A DNA stretch of 64,000 nucleotides. Origin: Novosphingobium huizhouense (GTDB lineage: Bacteria > Pseudomonadota > Alphaproteobacteria > Sphingomonadales > Sphingomonadaceae). The stretch is from positions 1,426,001 through 1,490,000 of the forward strand of contig NZ_JAILXZ010000001.1 in NCBI RefSeq assembly GCF_020179475.1, read 5' to 3'. Below, in pieces: positions 43,258 through 54,140 of this stretch; the first letter of the stretch is position 1, and every line of letters begins with the position of its first letter. Made by a program: the position numbers and the translations under genes. A model generated the notes under the pieces. It was not told the origin of the DNA. It saw only the letters and a list, made by a program, of their open reading frames with translations, and searched no databases.

Positions 43258-44505
43258 TTACATATCGATCAGCAGGCGGGTCGGATCCTCGATCGCTTCC
43301 TTGATCGTCTTGAGCGCCGTCACCGCTTCGCGCCCGTCGATCAGGCGGTGGTCGTAGGACAGCGCGATGTACATCATCGGGCGGATCACGATCTCGCCAT
43401 TGCGGACGACCGGGCGGTCCTCGATGCGGTGCAGGCCGAGCACGGCGGACTGCGGCGGGTTGATGATCGGGGTCGACATCAGGCCGCCGAACACGCCGCC
43501 GTTCGAAATGGTGAAGGTGCCGCCCGCCATGTCGGCCATGGTCAGCGTGCCGTCGCGCGCGGCCTTGCCGTAGTTGGCGATGGCCTTCTCGATATCGGCG
43601 AAGCTCATCTTGTCGACATTGCGCACCACCGGCACGACGAGGCCGTTCGGGGCCGACACCGCGACCGAGATGTCGACGTAATCAAAGTAGACGATTTCTT
43701 CGCCCTGGATCTGGGCGTTGACCGAGGGGATGTCCTTGAGCGCGAGGACCGAAGCCTTGGCGAAGAAGCTCATCAGGCCGAGCTTCACGCCGTGCTTCTT
43801 CTCGAACACGTCCTTGTACTTGGCGCGCGCCTCCATCACCGCGGTCATGTCGACGTCGTTGAACGTGGTCAGCAGCGCGGCGGTTTCCTGCGCGCTCTTC
43901 AGCCGCTTGGCGATCGTCTGGCGCAGGCGCGTCATCTTGACGCGTTCCTCGTTGCGGCCGGGCGCGGTCGGCGCAGCCGCCGGGATCGGCGCGGCGGCGG
44001 TCACCGCGGGAGCCGCAGGCGCGGCCTGCTTCGCCTGGGCCGCAGCCAGCACGTCTTCCTTGGTCAGGCGGCCGTCCTTGCCGGTGCCCTTGACCGTCGA
44101 CGGGTCGATGCCGTGTTCCAGCACCGCGCGGCGAACGGCGGGGCTGAGCACCGCGGCGTCGTCACCCTTGGGCGCGCCGGCATCGGCCTTGGGCGCAATG
44201 GTGTCCGAAGCGGGGGCCACCGGCGCTTCGGTACGCGGGGCAGGGGCCTGGCCACCGGCCGCCGCGACGCCGTCCTCGATCATCGCCAGCAGCGCGCCGA
44301 CCGACACGGTGTCGCCTTCCTGCGCCACGTAGTTGCCCATCACGCCCGAGGCGGGGGCGGGCACGTCGACCGCGACCTTGTCGGTTTCGAGGCTGACGAT
44401 GGGCTCGTCGAGCGCCACCGCTTCGCCGGGCTTCTTGAGCCACTGGCCGACCGTCGCTTCGCTGACGCTTTCACCCAGCGTCGGAACCTTGACTTCGATG
44501 GACAT
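43258..44505 (-). CDS. sucB: 2-oxoglutarate dehydrogenase E2 (dihydrolipoyllysine succinyltransferase)
   Basis: A 415-residue E2. The lipoyl domain has lysine 43 in [16 protein letters not shown]. An Ala/Pro linker leads to the peripheral-subunit-binding domain ([20 protein letters not shown]) and then to the catalytic core, ending with the active-site [13 protein letters not shown]. It transfers succinyl groups to CoA. It is 56 bases downstream of sucA on the same strand. Confidence 0.97.
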   Translation of the reverse strand: MSIEVKVPTLGESVSEATVGQWLKKPGEAVALDEPIVSLETDKVAVDVPAPASGVMGNYVAQEGDTVSVGALLAMIEDGVAAAGGQAPAPRTEAPVAPASDTIAPKADAGAPKGDDAAVLSPAVRRAVLEHGIDPSTVKGTGKDGRLTKEDVLAAAQAKQAAPAAPAVTAAAPIPAAAPTAPGRNEERVKMTRLRQTIAKRLKSAQETAALLTTFNDVDMTAVMEARAKYKDVFEKKHGVKLGLMSFFAKASVLALKDIPSVNAQIQGEEIVYFDYVDISVAVSAPNGLVVPVVRNVDKMSFADIEKAIANYGKAARDGTLTMADMAGGTFTISNGGVFGGLMSTPIINPPQSAVLGLHRIEDRPVVRNGEIVIRPMMYIALSYDHRLIDGREAVTALKTIKEAIEDPTRLLIDM

Positions 44506-44561
44506 GACTTGCGTTTCCTTGGGGAGAATTCTTCTGATGGATCAGGCGAGCGCTCGAGCCC

Positions 44562-47420
44562 TTACGCCTTCTGCTTGCGGCGGATCTCGCCACGCACCGA
44601 AAGCGAAAGCGCATCGGCCACCAGCGCGGCCTGCTCGGCGGCGTGCCGCTTGGCGAGGCCGGTCGCGGGCGAGGCCGAAGCCGAACGCCCGGCATAGCGG
44701 GCGCGCGCGACCTTGGCCTTGGCGGCTTTCAGCGATTCCTCGATCAGCGGTTCGACGAAGAACCACGAACCGTTGTTCTTGGGCTCTTCCTGGCACCACA
44801 CCACTTCCTCGAGGTTCGGCATGCGCGAGAAGCGCAAGCTCAGCGGCTCGCCGGGGAAGGGGTAGAGCTGTTCGAGGCGGATGATCTGCACGTCCTTGGC
44901 TTCCGCGGCATCGCGCGCCTCGATCAGGTCGTAGGCGACCTTGCCGCTGCACAGGATCACCTTGCGCGTGTCCTGGTCCGCCGCGCCGTTGGTGTCGGAC
45001 AGGATGCGCATGAAGTGCCCCTCGCCGATGAAGTCCTCGCGCACCGACTTCGCCAGCGGGTGGCGCAGCAGGCTCTTGGGCGTCATGATGATCAGCGGCT
45101 TGCGGAACGGGCGGTGCATCTGCCGGCGCAGCACGTGGAAGTAGTTGGCCGGGGTGGTGATGTTGCACACCTGCATGTTGTCTTCGGCGCAGAGCTGGAG
45201 GTAGCGTTCCAGGCGCGCCGACGAGTGCTCCGGACCCTGGCCCTCGTAGCCGTGCGGCAGCAGCATGACGAGCCCGTTGGCGCGCAGCCACTTCGATTCC
45301 GAAGAGGCGATGTACTGGTCGATCATGATCTGCGCGCCGTTGGCGAAGTCGCCGAACTGCGCTTCCCACAGCACCAGCGTCTTGGGGTCGGCGCTGGCGT
45401 AGCCGTATTCGAAGCCGAGCACGCCGTATTCGCTCAAGGGGCTGTCGTGCACCTCGAAGCGGCCGTGCGGCAGCGTGGCGAGCGGCACGTACTTGTGCTC
45501 GTCGGTCTGGTCGACCCACACCGAATGGCGCTGGCTGAACGTGCCGCGGCCCGAATCCTGGCCCGACAGACGCACGTTGAACCCTTCGGTGACGAGGCTG
45601 CCATAGGCGAGCGCTTCGCCCGTCGCCCAGTCGAAGCCGACGCCGCTCGAAAACATCTCGCGCTTGGCGTCGAGCACGCGGCCGAGCGTCTTGTGGATGG
45701 TCAGGCCCTCGGGCACCGTCGTCAGCACGCGGCCGAGGCTGTCGAACAGCTTGGCGTCGATCCCGGTCGAAACGTTGCGGCGCGCGGTCACCGGGTCGGC
45801 CGGCTTGTTCAGCCCCGACCAGCGCCCGCCGAACCAGTCGGCCTCGTTCGCCTTGTAGCTCTTGGCCGCCTCGAACTCGGTCTCGAGCGTCGCGGTGAAG
45901 TGGTCCTCGATCTCGCCCTTGGTGTCCTTGTCGATCACGCCCTGCGCGACGAGGCGCTCGGCATAGAGCGTCGAGACCGCCGGGTGCTGGCGGATCTTCG
46001 CGTACATCAGCGGCTGGGTGAAGCCCGGCTCGTCGCCCTCGTTATGGCCGAAGCGGCGATAGCACCACATGTCGACGACGATGTCGCGGCCGAACTTCTG
46101 GCGATAGTCGATGGCGAGCTTGCAGGCGAAGGTCACCGCCTCGGGATCGTCGCCGTTGACGTGGATGATCGGCGCCTGGACGCCCTTGGCGACGTCCGAG
46201 GGATAGGGCGAGCCGCGGCTGAACTGGGGGCTGGTGGTGAAGCCGATCTGGTTGTTGATGACGAAGTGCAGGCAGCCGCCGGTGTTGTAGCCCTTCACGC
46301 CCGAAAAGCCGAAGCACTCCCAGACGATGCCCTGGCCGGCGAAGGCCGCGTCGCCGTGGATCAGCACCGGCAGCACCTGCTTGTGCTTGCCTTCGCCCAG
46401 GTCGTCGCGGAACGCCTGCTGCGCGCGGGCCTTGCCCAGCACCACCGGGTCCACCGTCTCGAGGTGGCTGGGGTTGGGCTGCAGGCTCATGTGCACCTTG
46501 ATTCCGTCGAACTCGCGGTCGGTCGAGGTGCCGAGGTGGTACTTCACGTCGCCCGAACCGCCGACGTCCTCGGGATTGGCGGTGCCGCCCGAGAATTCGT
46601 GGAAGATCACGCGGTAGGGCTTGGCCAGCACGTTGGCGAGCACGTTCAACCGCCCGCGGTGGGCCATGCCGTAGATGATCTCGCGCACGCCCAGCTGGCC
46701 GCCGTACTTGATCACCGCCTCGAGCGCCGGGATCATCGATTCCCCGCCGTCGAGGCCGAAGCGCTTGGTGCCGACGTACTTCTTGCCGAGGAACTTCTCG
46801 TACTGCTCGCCGCGCACCACCGCGGCGAGGATCGCCTTCTTGCCGTTGGGGGTGAAGTCGATCGACTTGTCGCCGCCCTCGATGCGGTCCTGGATGAAGC
46901 GGCGCTCCTCCACGTCGGCGATGTGCATGTATTCGAAGCCGACCTTGCCGCAGTAGTTCTTGCGCAGGATCGCCTCGACCTCGCGCACCGTCGCCCAGGT
47001 CAGGCCGAGCACGCCGCCCATGAACACCTTGCGGTCGAGATCGGCGGGAAGGAAGCCGTGGAACGCCGGGCTGAGGTCGGCGGGCAGGTCCTGCCGGGCA
47101 AGGCCCAGCGGATCGAGATCGGCGGCAAGGTGGCCGCGCACGCGATAGGTGCGCACCAGCAGCATCGCGCGGATCGAATCGTTCGCCGCCTTTTCAAGCG
47201 CGGCTTCGTCGAGCGCGCCCGCGCCGCCCGGCGCACCGGCGCCGCCCTTCTTGGCGGCCTTGGCGATTTCCAGCTTCAGCGCCATCGGATCGAGCGCCTG
47301 GGTCAGGTCGTCGCCCGCGGCGGCATCCATGATCGGCCAGCGCTTGGACGCCCACGAAGGGCCGGCCTGCGGCGCTTCCTGGAACAGATCGACGTCGAAC
47401 TCGTGAACTTCCTGGCCCAT
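44562..47420 (-). CDS. sucA: 2-oxoglutarate dehydrogenase E1
   Basis: A 952-residue thiamine-diphosphate-dependent E1 of the normal length. It shows GMAHRGRLNVLANVL, HGDAAFAGQGIVWECFGFSG, the Mg-TPP loop (GDDPEAVTFACKLAIDYRQK) and RRFGHNEGDEP, with the C-terminal transketolase-like domain (LMLLPHGYEGQGPEHSSAR). The N-terminal segment is present (MGQEVHEFDVDLFQEAPQAG, with GPSWASKRWP). Upstream DNA of about 300 bases carries the promoter region. Confidence 0.97.
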   Translation of the reverse strand: MGQEVHEFDVDLFQEAPQAGPSWASKRWPIMDAAAGDDLTQALDPMALKLEIAKAAKKGGAGAPGGAGALDEAALEKAANDSIRAMLLVRTYRVRGHLAADLDPLGLARQDLPADLSPAFHGFLPADLDRKVFMGGVLGLTWATVREVEAILRKNYCGKVGFEYMHIADVEERRFIQDRIEGGDKSIDFTPNGKKAILAAVVRGEQYEKFLGKKYVGTKRFGLDGGESMIPALEAVIKYGGQLGVREIIYGMAHRGRLNVLANVLAKPYRVIFHEFSGGTANPEDVGGSGDVKYHLGTSTDREFDGIKVHMSLQPNPSHLETVDPVVLGKARAQQAFRDDLGEGKHKQVLPVLIHGDAAFAGQGIVWECFGFSGVKGYNTGGCLHFVINNQIGFTTSPQFSRGSPYPSDVAKGVQAPIIHVNGDDPEAVTFACKLAIDYRQKFGRDIVVDMWCYRRFGHNEGDEPGFTQPLMYAKIRQHPAVSTLYAERLVAQGVIDKDTKGEIEDHFTATLETEFEAAKSYKANEADWFGGRWSGLNKPADPVTARRNVSTGIDAKLFDSLGRVLTTVPEGLTIHKTLGRVLDAKREMFSSGVGFDWATGEALAYGSLVTEGFNVRLSGQDSGRGTFSQRHSVWVDQTDEHKYVPLATLPHGRFEVHDSPLSEYGVLGFEYGYASADPKTLVLWEAQFGDFANGAQIMIDQYIASSESKWLRANGLVMLLPHGYEGQGPEHSSARLERYLQLCAEDNMQVCNITTPANYFHVLRRQMHRPFRKPLIIMTPKSLLRHPLAKSVREDFIGEGHFMRILSDTNGAADQDTRKVILCSGKVAYDLIEARDAAEAKDVQIIRLEQLYPFPGEPLSLRFSRMPNLEEVVWCQEEPKNNGSWFFVEPLIEESLKAAKAKVARARYAGRSASASPATGLAKRHAAEQAALVADALSLSVRGEIRRKQKA

Positions 47421-47720
47421 CGGTCACTCCTGCTGCCCCCGGGGAGGGTGGGGCTTCGGACTTAGCGCGGTCCGCGCCGGGGCCGCGCGGGCCCCGCTCG
47501 AACAGCGTCAGGTACTTTCCTGCGGGCGAAGCGTTCCGCCCAATTCGTCAACCATCCGCCCCGCTGCGCGCATGCGCCATAGGGCCTTGGTGCAAAGGCC
47601 CGCCGAGCGAGCCTCTAGGTATGATGCCGGAGCGGGTTTTGCGTGGGGTCCGCCCGGCAGAATACGACTGCGCCGGCGCGGCGGGCGAGGGAATCGCCCG
47701 CCGCCCCGGCGCGCGTCGGA
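47421..47720. other. Intergenic region between sucA and mdh
   Basis: No convincing gene was found in these 300 bases. They hold the sucA upstream region and, at the far end, the mdh terminator. No clear -35/-10 pair could be assigned by eye. Confidence 0.6.
47678..47704 (-). terminator. Stem-loop downstream of mdh
   Basis: An eleven-base GC stem (47678-47688 with 47694-47704) around a five-base loop lies 17 bases after the mdh stop. It lacks a long T-tract. Confidence 0.6.
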
Positions 47721-48980
<1,260 letters not shown>

Positions 48981-49310
48981 CTATCCTCCCTGCGCCAGCC
49001 GGCGCGAGGCTTCGCGCGCCATGCGCCGGTCGAGCGTGCGGCAGATCTCGAGCCACCACACCACCCCTTCGGCATCGCCGGTCGCCTCGGCGATCTGCGC
49101 GGCCTCGCAGGCGCGCTCCGCGGCGCAGATGCCGTGCGCGGCGAACAGGCGCAGCGCCGCGGCCAGCACGCCCTCGGCGTCGAACAGGTCGCTCGCGTCG
49201 AGCGGCGCGTTGTCGTTGGCGGGGCGCTCGATCGCGCGGCGGCGCGGGTTGCGGCTGGGACGGACGAGACAGGGCGAGACGATCCCGTAGCGGGGGGCAA
49301 AGCGCAGCAT
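48981..49310 (-). CDS. Conserved small protein with an ERPANDNA segment
   Basis: A 109-residue protein starting MLRFAPRYGIVSPCLVRPSR with an ERPANDNAPLDASDLF segment, then two Ala-rich helices (GVLAAALRLFAAHGICAAER, TGDAEGVVWWLEICRTLDRR). The tetratricopeptide-like look of the helices is weak. Proteins with the PANDNA phrase are frequent, unnamed, in sphingomonads. The start ATG at 49310 is favoured over a much longer, very GC-rich upstream extension. Confidence 0.6.
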   Translation of the reverse strand: MLRFAPRYGIVSPCLVRPSRNPRRRAIERPANDNAPLDASDLFDAEGVLAAALRLFAAHGICAAERACEAAQIAEATGDAEGVVWWLEICRTLDRRMAREASRRLAQGG

Positions 49311-49337
49311 GTCACGGTCTCCATCGCCTGTCGCCGT

Positions 49338-49371
49338 CCCCGGCCCCCGAGGCCCGGGCCGGGGGCCGGGG
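49338..49371. other. Very stable G/C hairpin between two reverse-strand genes
   Basis: A perfect twelve-base stem made almost wholly of C and G runs (49338-49349 pairs with 49360-49371), then GGGGGCGG repeats. It could stop transcription of the cell-wall hydrolase gene or block polymerases; no T-tract follows. Confidence 0.5.
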
Positions 49372-49538
49372 CGGGGGCGGGTCGGGGTCGGTGTCTTCCT
49401 GGGCCGAGCGGTTAGCGCCCCCCGCATGAACAGTCGGTTGGCCCTCACGGTAAAGGAAGCGATAACCCCTCGCTCCGCCCCTCGCGCAGGACGAACCGCG
49501 CCCGGCCCATGCCCGGTCCCCGTCCGCTTCCCGCCCGC

Positions 49539-50765
49539 TCACGCGCCGGGCTTGGCGATCCACTTGCCGGCGTTCTCGTAGGCCGGGTTCACCGCGCCGC
49601 CCTGCGGCAGGCCGTCGCCCTTGAACACGGCGTCGCCGCCGCGCTGCTCGATCTCGGGGGCATAGGCCGGCGCGCTCGCGTGCGGCAGCGGCTGCTGCCC
49701 GAATGCGGCGGCGCCCGCCGCCGCGGCGGGCGTGGACGGGGCTTGCGCGCGCAGCGCCGCCAGCCGTCCTTCCTCGAACGCGCGTTCGAGCGCGACCGGA
49801 TCGGCGAAGTCCGCGCCGGTCGGGGTCCAGCTGCGCGGATGCGGCGCCGCCACCGGCTCGCCGCCGGCATAGACCGCGCTGAACGCCGCCGGCTGCCCGG
49901 CGCTGCCGCCCCAGCGATAGAACCGGTGCGCGCCGATCGCGCCGATGAAGGCGAGCTTGTCGGCCCAGCCGGGATGCACCGCCCAAGTGTGGTAGTGCGT
50001 GGCGAGGCCGACCGGGGCATAGACATAGCCCGCCATCGCCTCGGCCGCGACGCGCCGCGCGCGGTCCCAGAACTGCGCCACCGGCTTGCGCGCCAGCGAG
50101 CCGTCGCAGGCGAAGCTGAACTGGCAGCCCGGCCGCTCCGAGCCCTGGTAGACCACGCCGCACACCGTCTTGGGGAAGGCGGGGTGCGCCACGCGGTTGA
50201 GGATCACCTGCGCCACCGCGCGCTGCCCGGCGTCGGGCTCGCTCGCCGCTTCGTAGTAGATCGCGGTGGTCAGGCACTGCTGCGCGCGCCAGCGGTCCTC
50301 GCTGCTGCCGCGCGCGAACACCGGCCGGGCGATCGCGCCGGCGGGCGAGGCGTCCTCGTCGTCGCGCCGCGCGCGCCACGCCGCCTCGGCGCTGTCGGGG
50401 GCGAGCAGGCCCGAATCCTCGGGCGCGATGTAATAGAAGGCCGAGCCCGGAAAGCTCTCGCCCGGGCGCTCGAACGGCTGCAACGGCCCTGCCTGCGCCG
50501 CCGCCTCGCGCACGCCCTGCGGATCGCCCCAGCCGAGGCTGCCGAGCACCGCCGCGCCGATGCCGATCGCCGCCACGCCGGCCAGCCGCTGGCGCAGCAG
50601 CGAGGGCCGCGCCAGCGCCCGCCGCACCGAAACCGTGTCCTTCTGGCGGATGCGCGCGGCAAAGTCGCGCGGGTGCGGGCCGTCGGCCGGCACGGGCGCC
50701 ACCCGAGCAGGGCTCGCCGCTTCGGGCGACAGGATCACCGGTCGATAGGCGATCGTCAAAGGCAC
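49539..50765 (-). CDS. SleB-like cell wall hydrolase
   Basis: A 408-residue protein with one N-terminal membrane helix (LAGVAAIGIGAAVLGSLGW, about residues 61-79) and a Hydrolase_2/SleB catalytic domain around residues 160-270: CLTTAIYYEAASEPDAGQ, QVILNRVAHPAFPKTVCGVV, ATHYHTWAVHPGWADKL. The Glu in YYEA is the expected catalytic residue. It would cleave peptidoglycan glycan strands. The long Ala/Pro C-terminal region is disordered-looking. Confidence 0.87.
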   Translation of the reverse strand: MPLTIAYRPVILSPEAASPARVAPVPADGPHPRDFAARIRQKDTVSVRRALARPSLLRQRLAGVAAIGIGAAVLGSLGWGDPQGVREAAAQAGPLQPFERPGESFPGSAFYYIAPEDSGLLAPDSAEAAWRARRDDEDASPAGAIARPVFARGSSEDRWRAQQCLTTAIYYEAASEPDAGQRAVAQVILNRVAHPAFPKTVCGVVYQGSERPGCQFSFACDGSLARKPVAQFWDRARRVAAEAMAGYVYAPVGLATHYHTWAVHPGWADKLAFIGAIGAHRFYRWGGSAGQPAAFSAVYAGGEPVAAPHPRSWTPTGADFADPVALERAFEEGRLAALRAQAPSTPAAAAGAAAFGQQPLPHASAPAYAPEIEQRGGDAVFKGDGLPQGGAVNPAYENAGKWIAKPGA

Positions 50766-50983
50766 GCGGCGTCAACCATCATCGCGACAAGCGGCAGGGA
50801 CCTCCCTCCATCCGGCGCCGACCATAGCGCATTTGCGCGCGCAACGCTGCATCCCGCGCGGCATCGCCGCCATAGCCCGCCGCGCCTGCCTTGTGGTTAA
50901 CGCCGGCCTTGGCGCGGCGAGCGATGCGTCCGTGCGCCTCTTGCCCGCACGGGCAAACCCCGCTAGTCGCGCCGCCGACGCCA

Positions 50984-51157
50984 TCGGTGCCCCGGAGACG
51001 GGGCTAAGAGGGAATCCGGATCTTCGCCCAGCGAAGCCAGCCGGAGCTGCCCCCGCAACTGTGCCCGGCGAGCGGACCGTCCACATGCCACTGGCCCCAG
51101 CGCCGGGAAGGCGGACGGCCCCCGCGATGACCCGGGCGAGCCAGGAAACCTGCCGGT
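50984..51157 (+). ncRNA. Cobalamin (adenosylcobalamin-type) riboswitch
   Basis: The aptamer is recognised from its fixed segments in order: CGGTGCC (50985), GGGAATCCGG (51010), GCTGCCCCCGCAACTGTG (51046 onwards), CCACATGCCACTGG (51081) and the B12 box GCCAGGAAACCTGCCGG (51139-51155). It is followed by the expression platform leading to btuB. Binding of cobalamin should reduce expression of the uptake operon. Confidence 0.95.
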
Positions 51158-51240
51158 GTGCGGTCGTTCCGCGGCCGGGCGGGGTGTACCGGGCGCATGC
51201 GTGATCCCGCGCGCCGTTTGGCCCCGCGCAGGCTCCCGCC

Positions 51241-51263
51241 ATGGACGACGCCTCGTCGTTCAT
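51241..51263 (+). promoter_or_regulatory. Hairpin just before the btuB ribosome binding site
   Basis: ATGGACGACG pairs with CGTCGTTCAT around CCT (ten-base stem with one wobble pair). It ends about 17 bases before the btuB ATG and can be part of the riboswitch expression platform that controls translation. Confidence 0.65.
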
Positions 51264-51280
51264 GGGCCGGGGGAAATGCC

Positions 51281-53206
51281 ATGCGTTCGTCGTTCATTGC
51301 CTTGTCCTGCGCGCTCGCGCTGTCTGCGCAGGTCGCGCACGCCGAAGAGGGCGCGCCCGCGCCCGCGCCCGAGCCGATCACCGTGCTCGCCACCGGCACC
51401 GAGACCCGCATCGACCAGACCGGCCAGGCGATCGCGGTGCTCACCGCGCAGGATCTCCAGCGCCTGCAGGGCCCCGACCTCGTCCGCGTCGTCGAGCACC
51501 TGCCCGGCGTCGCCTTCGCCCGCACCGGCGGCCCCGGCGGCCAGACCAGCTTGTTCGTGCGCGGCGCCAATTCCGAGCATCTCCTCGTCCTCGTCGACGG
51601 CGTGCGGCTCAACGACGTGTCCTCGCCCAAGGGCGCCAACGACTTCGCCACGCTCCAGACCGGCGGGCTCGGCTCGGTCGAGCTGCTGCGCGGGTCGAAC
51701 TCGGTGATCTGGGGTTCCGAGGCCATCGGCGGCGTGCTCGCGGTCACCTCGCGCGAACTGAACGGCGTCGAGGCGAGCGCCGAAGGCGGCAGCTACGGCA
51801 GTTTCTCGGGCAATGCCGTCGCCGGCCTTTCCGGTGCGCGCGCCGCGCTCACCCTCAACGGCGGCTACGAGCGCACCGACGGCGTCTCGGCGGCGCGCGC
51901 CGGGACCGAGGCCGACGGCTACGACCAGTGGCGCGTCGGCGGGCGCGGCCGCTTCGAGCTGGTCCCCGGCCTCAGCGTCGTCGCCACCGCGCGCTATGCC
52001 CGCAGCCGCAGCGAGATCGACGGCTTCCCGCCGCCGCTATACACCTTCGGCGACACGCTCGAATACCAGGTCACGCGCCAGTTCACCGCGCGCGCCGGCC
52101 TGCGCTACCGTTCGAGCGCGCTCGACCTCGATGCCGGCTACGCCTTTTCCGACACCCGCCGCGACACTTACGACGGCGGCGCCGGCGATGCGCTCGAATA
52201 CGGCTTTGCCGGCCGCAGCCAGCGCGCCGAGCTGACCGGGCGCGTCCGCCTGCCGGCCGATTTCGCGCTCGATTTCGGCGCCGACAGCGAGCGCCAGACG
52301 CTGCCGCGCGAAGGCTCGGCCAGCCCGCGCAGCCGCCTCAATAGCGCCCACGCGCTGCTCGGCTGGTACGGCGAGCGCGCGCAGGTCGCGGCCGGCGTGC
52401 GCTACGACGACCACAACCAGTACGGCGATGCCTGGACCTTCGGCGCCAACGCCAGCGTCCGCCTGCCCGCCGACCTGCGCCTGCGCGCCAGCTACGGCGA
52501 GGGCTTCCGCGCGCCGACGCTGTTCGAACTCTACGACCCCACCTACGGCAACGTCGCCTACCAGCCGCTCGGCCTCGACCCGCTCAAGCCCGAGCGCAGC
52601 CGCAGCTACGAGGCCGGGCTCGAATGGGGCAGCCGCGACCGGGTCTTCGCCGCGGTCACCCTGTTCCGCCGCGACACCCGCAGCCTCGTCGAGTTCTTCT
52701 CGTGCTTCGGCGAGACCTCGCCCGCCTGCGTCGCGGCCAACGATGCCGGGTTCGGCTTCGGCGGCTTCTACTACAACGCCAGCCGCGCCCGCGCCGAGGG
52801 CGTCGAGCTGGAATGGTCCGCGCAGGCCTCGCCGCAGCTTGCGGTGCAGATGAACGCCACGCTGCTGCGCGCGCGCGACCGCAGCACGGATTCGTTCTAC
52901 GACGGCAAGGACCTGCCGCGCCGGCCCTTCGCCACCGTCACCGGCTCGATCGACTGGACCAGCCCGCTCGAGGGCCTGTCGCTCGGCGCCGACCTGCGCT
53001 TCCGTTCGGAGAGCTTTGACAACCGCGCCAACACCGTCAAGCTGCCGGGCGGGATGATCACCGACCTGCGCGCCGCCTATGCCATCGCTCCCGCGTTCGA
53101 ACTCTACGGGCGCGTCGAGAACGTGTTCGACGCCTACGTGCCGACCGCGGCGACCTACAACACCTGGGGGCGCAGCGTCTTCGCCGGCGTCAGGGTGCGC
53201 TATTAA
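51281..53206 (+). CDS. btuB: TonB-dependent vitamin B12 receptor
   Basis: A 641-residue outer-membrane receptor. Signal peptide MRSSFIALSCALALSAQVAHA, then the TonB-box-like PEPITVLATG, a plug domain (residues about 45-150, LPGVAFARTGGPGGQTSLFV, DGVRLNDVSS) and a 22-strand barrel ending with aromatic Tyr. Size and start fit BtuB. The cobalamin riboswitch upstream identifies the substrate. The ATG at 51281 follows GGGGGA. The stop overlaps the btuF region. Confidence 0.92.
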   Translation: MRSSFIALSCALALSAQVAHAEEGAPAPAPEPITVLATGTETRIDQTGQAIAVLTAQDLQRLQGPDLVRVVEHLPGVAFARTGGPGGQTSLFVRGANSEHLLVLVDGVRLNDVSSPKGANDFATLQTGGLGSVELLRGSNSVIWGSEAIGGVLAVTSRELNGVEASAEGGSYGSFSGNAVAGLSGARAALTLNGGYERTDGVSAARAGTEADGYDQWRVGGRGRFELVPGLSVVATARYARSRSEIDGFPPPLYTFGDTLEYQVTRQFTARAGLRYRSSALDLDAGYAFSDTRRDTYDGGAGDALEYGFAGRSQRAELTGRVRLPADFALDFGADSERQTLPREGSASPRSRLNSAHALLGWYGERAQVAAGVRYDDHNQYGDAWTFGANASVRLPADLRLRASYGEGFRAPTLFELYDPTYGNVAYQPLGLDPLKPERSRSYEAGLEWGSRDRVFAAVTLFRRDTRSLVEFFSCFGETSPACVAANDAGFGFGGFYYNASRARAEGVELEWSAQASPQLAVQMNATLLRARDRSTDSFYDGKDLPRRPFATVTGSIDWTSPLEGLSLGADLRFRSESFDNRANTVKLPGGMITDLRAAYAIAPAFELYGRVENVFDAYVPTAATYNTWGRSVFAGVRVRY

Positions 53207-54140
53207 GGCGATCGGCCGCGGCGCGGCGCGCGCGCTCGCCGGGGCGGCGCCGCTGCTCCTGCTCGCGGGGTGCATTCCCGCCAGCCGCGCCGACGCCCCG
53301 GCTGCGCCGCGCGCGCATCCCGGCGTGGTCAGCCTCAACCCCTGCACCGATGCGATCCTCGCCGAAGTCGCCGACCGCGACCAGATCCTCGCGATCTCGG
53401 CGTGGAGCCGCGATCCCCGCGCGTCGAGCATGGACCCGGGCCTCGCCCGGCGGCTGCCGAGCACGCACGGCACCGTCGAGGAAGTGCTCGCGCTGCGTCC
53501 CGACGTGGTGATCGACGGCGCCTTCGTCGCGCCCGCCACCGCCGATGCCTACGCCCGCCTCGGCCTGCGGTTCGAGACCTTCGACATGGCCGCGACGGTC
53601 GGGGCCTCGCGCGCGCAGGTGCGCCGGCTCGCCGCGCTGGTCGGCCATCCCGACCGCGGCGAGGCGCTGGTCGCGCGGATGGATTCGGCGCTCGCCGCCG
53701 CCGCGCCGCCGCCGGGCGCGCCGCCGGTCCCGGCCGTCGTATGGGAGCCGGGCGGAATCGTGCCGGGCAAGGGGACGCTCGTCTCCGACCTGCTCGTCCG
53801 CACCGGCTACAGCAACTTCAGCGCGCTGCGTGGCCTGGGCCAGGCTGACCGCCTGCCGCTCGAACGCATGCTCGCCGACCCGCCGCGGGTGATCCTCGTC
53901 GCCGACGCGACAGACCGCGCCACCGCCGACCAGGACCGCGCGCTGTCGCACCCGGCGCTGCGCGCGCTCGCCGGCACCACCCGCGCCGCCTTCGCGCCCA
54001 ACCTGCTCTATTGCGGCGGCCCAACGATCATCCGTGCCGCCCGCCGCCTCGCCGAAGTCCGCAACCAGATCCTCCCCCAACGGGGGAGGGGGACCGCCGC
54101 AGGCGGTGGAGGGGTAATGCAGCCCGTCCACGCCCGATGA
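53202..54140 (+). CDS. btuF: Cobalamin ABC transporter substrate-binding protein, unusual start
   Basis: About 312 residues. The lipoprotein signal ends in LLLLAGC; the periplasmic domain has VVSLNPCTDAILAEVADRDQ and VIDGAFVAPATADAYARLGL. BtuF delivers cobalamin to BtuCD. There is no ATG, GTG or TTG in a sensible place before the signal; the ATT at 53202, which overlaps the btuB stop and has AGGG six bases upstream, is used here. The only in-frame ATG is at 53079 and would give a long out-of-character leader. The last 26 codons derive from a REP-like repeat (54071-54117). Confidence 0.82.
   Translation: MKAIGRGAARALAGAAPLLLLAGCIPASRADAPAAPRAHPGVVSLNPCTDAILAEVADRDQILAISAWSRDPRASSMDPGLARRLPSTHGTVEEVLALRPDVVIDGAFVAPATADAYARLGLRFETFDMAATVGASRAQVRRLAALVGHPDRGEALVARMDSALAAAAPPPGAPPVPAVVWEPGGIVPGKGTLVSDLLVRTGYSNFSALRGLGQADRLPLERMLADPPRVILVADATDRATADQDRALSHPALRALAGTTRAAFAPNLLYCGGPTIIRAARRLAEVRNQILPQRGRGTAAGGGGVMQPVHAR
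54071..54117. repeat. REP-like element inside the btuF coding region
   Basis: CCTCCCC/GGGGGAGG and ACCGCC/GGCGGT stems followed by GGAGGGGTA match the elements at 35822-35868 and 43142-43252. It is translated in frame as the C-terminal tail of BtuF and crosses the btuF-btuC junction region. Confidence 0.85.

Noticed and set aside
41722..47420. sucC/sucD expected next to sucA-sucB
   Set aside because: No succinyl-CoA synthetase sequence is present between mdh and sucA or after lpd.
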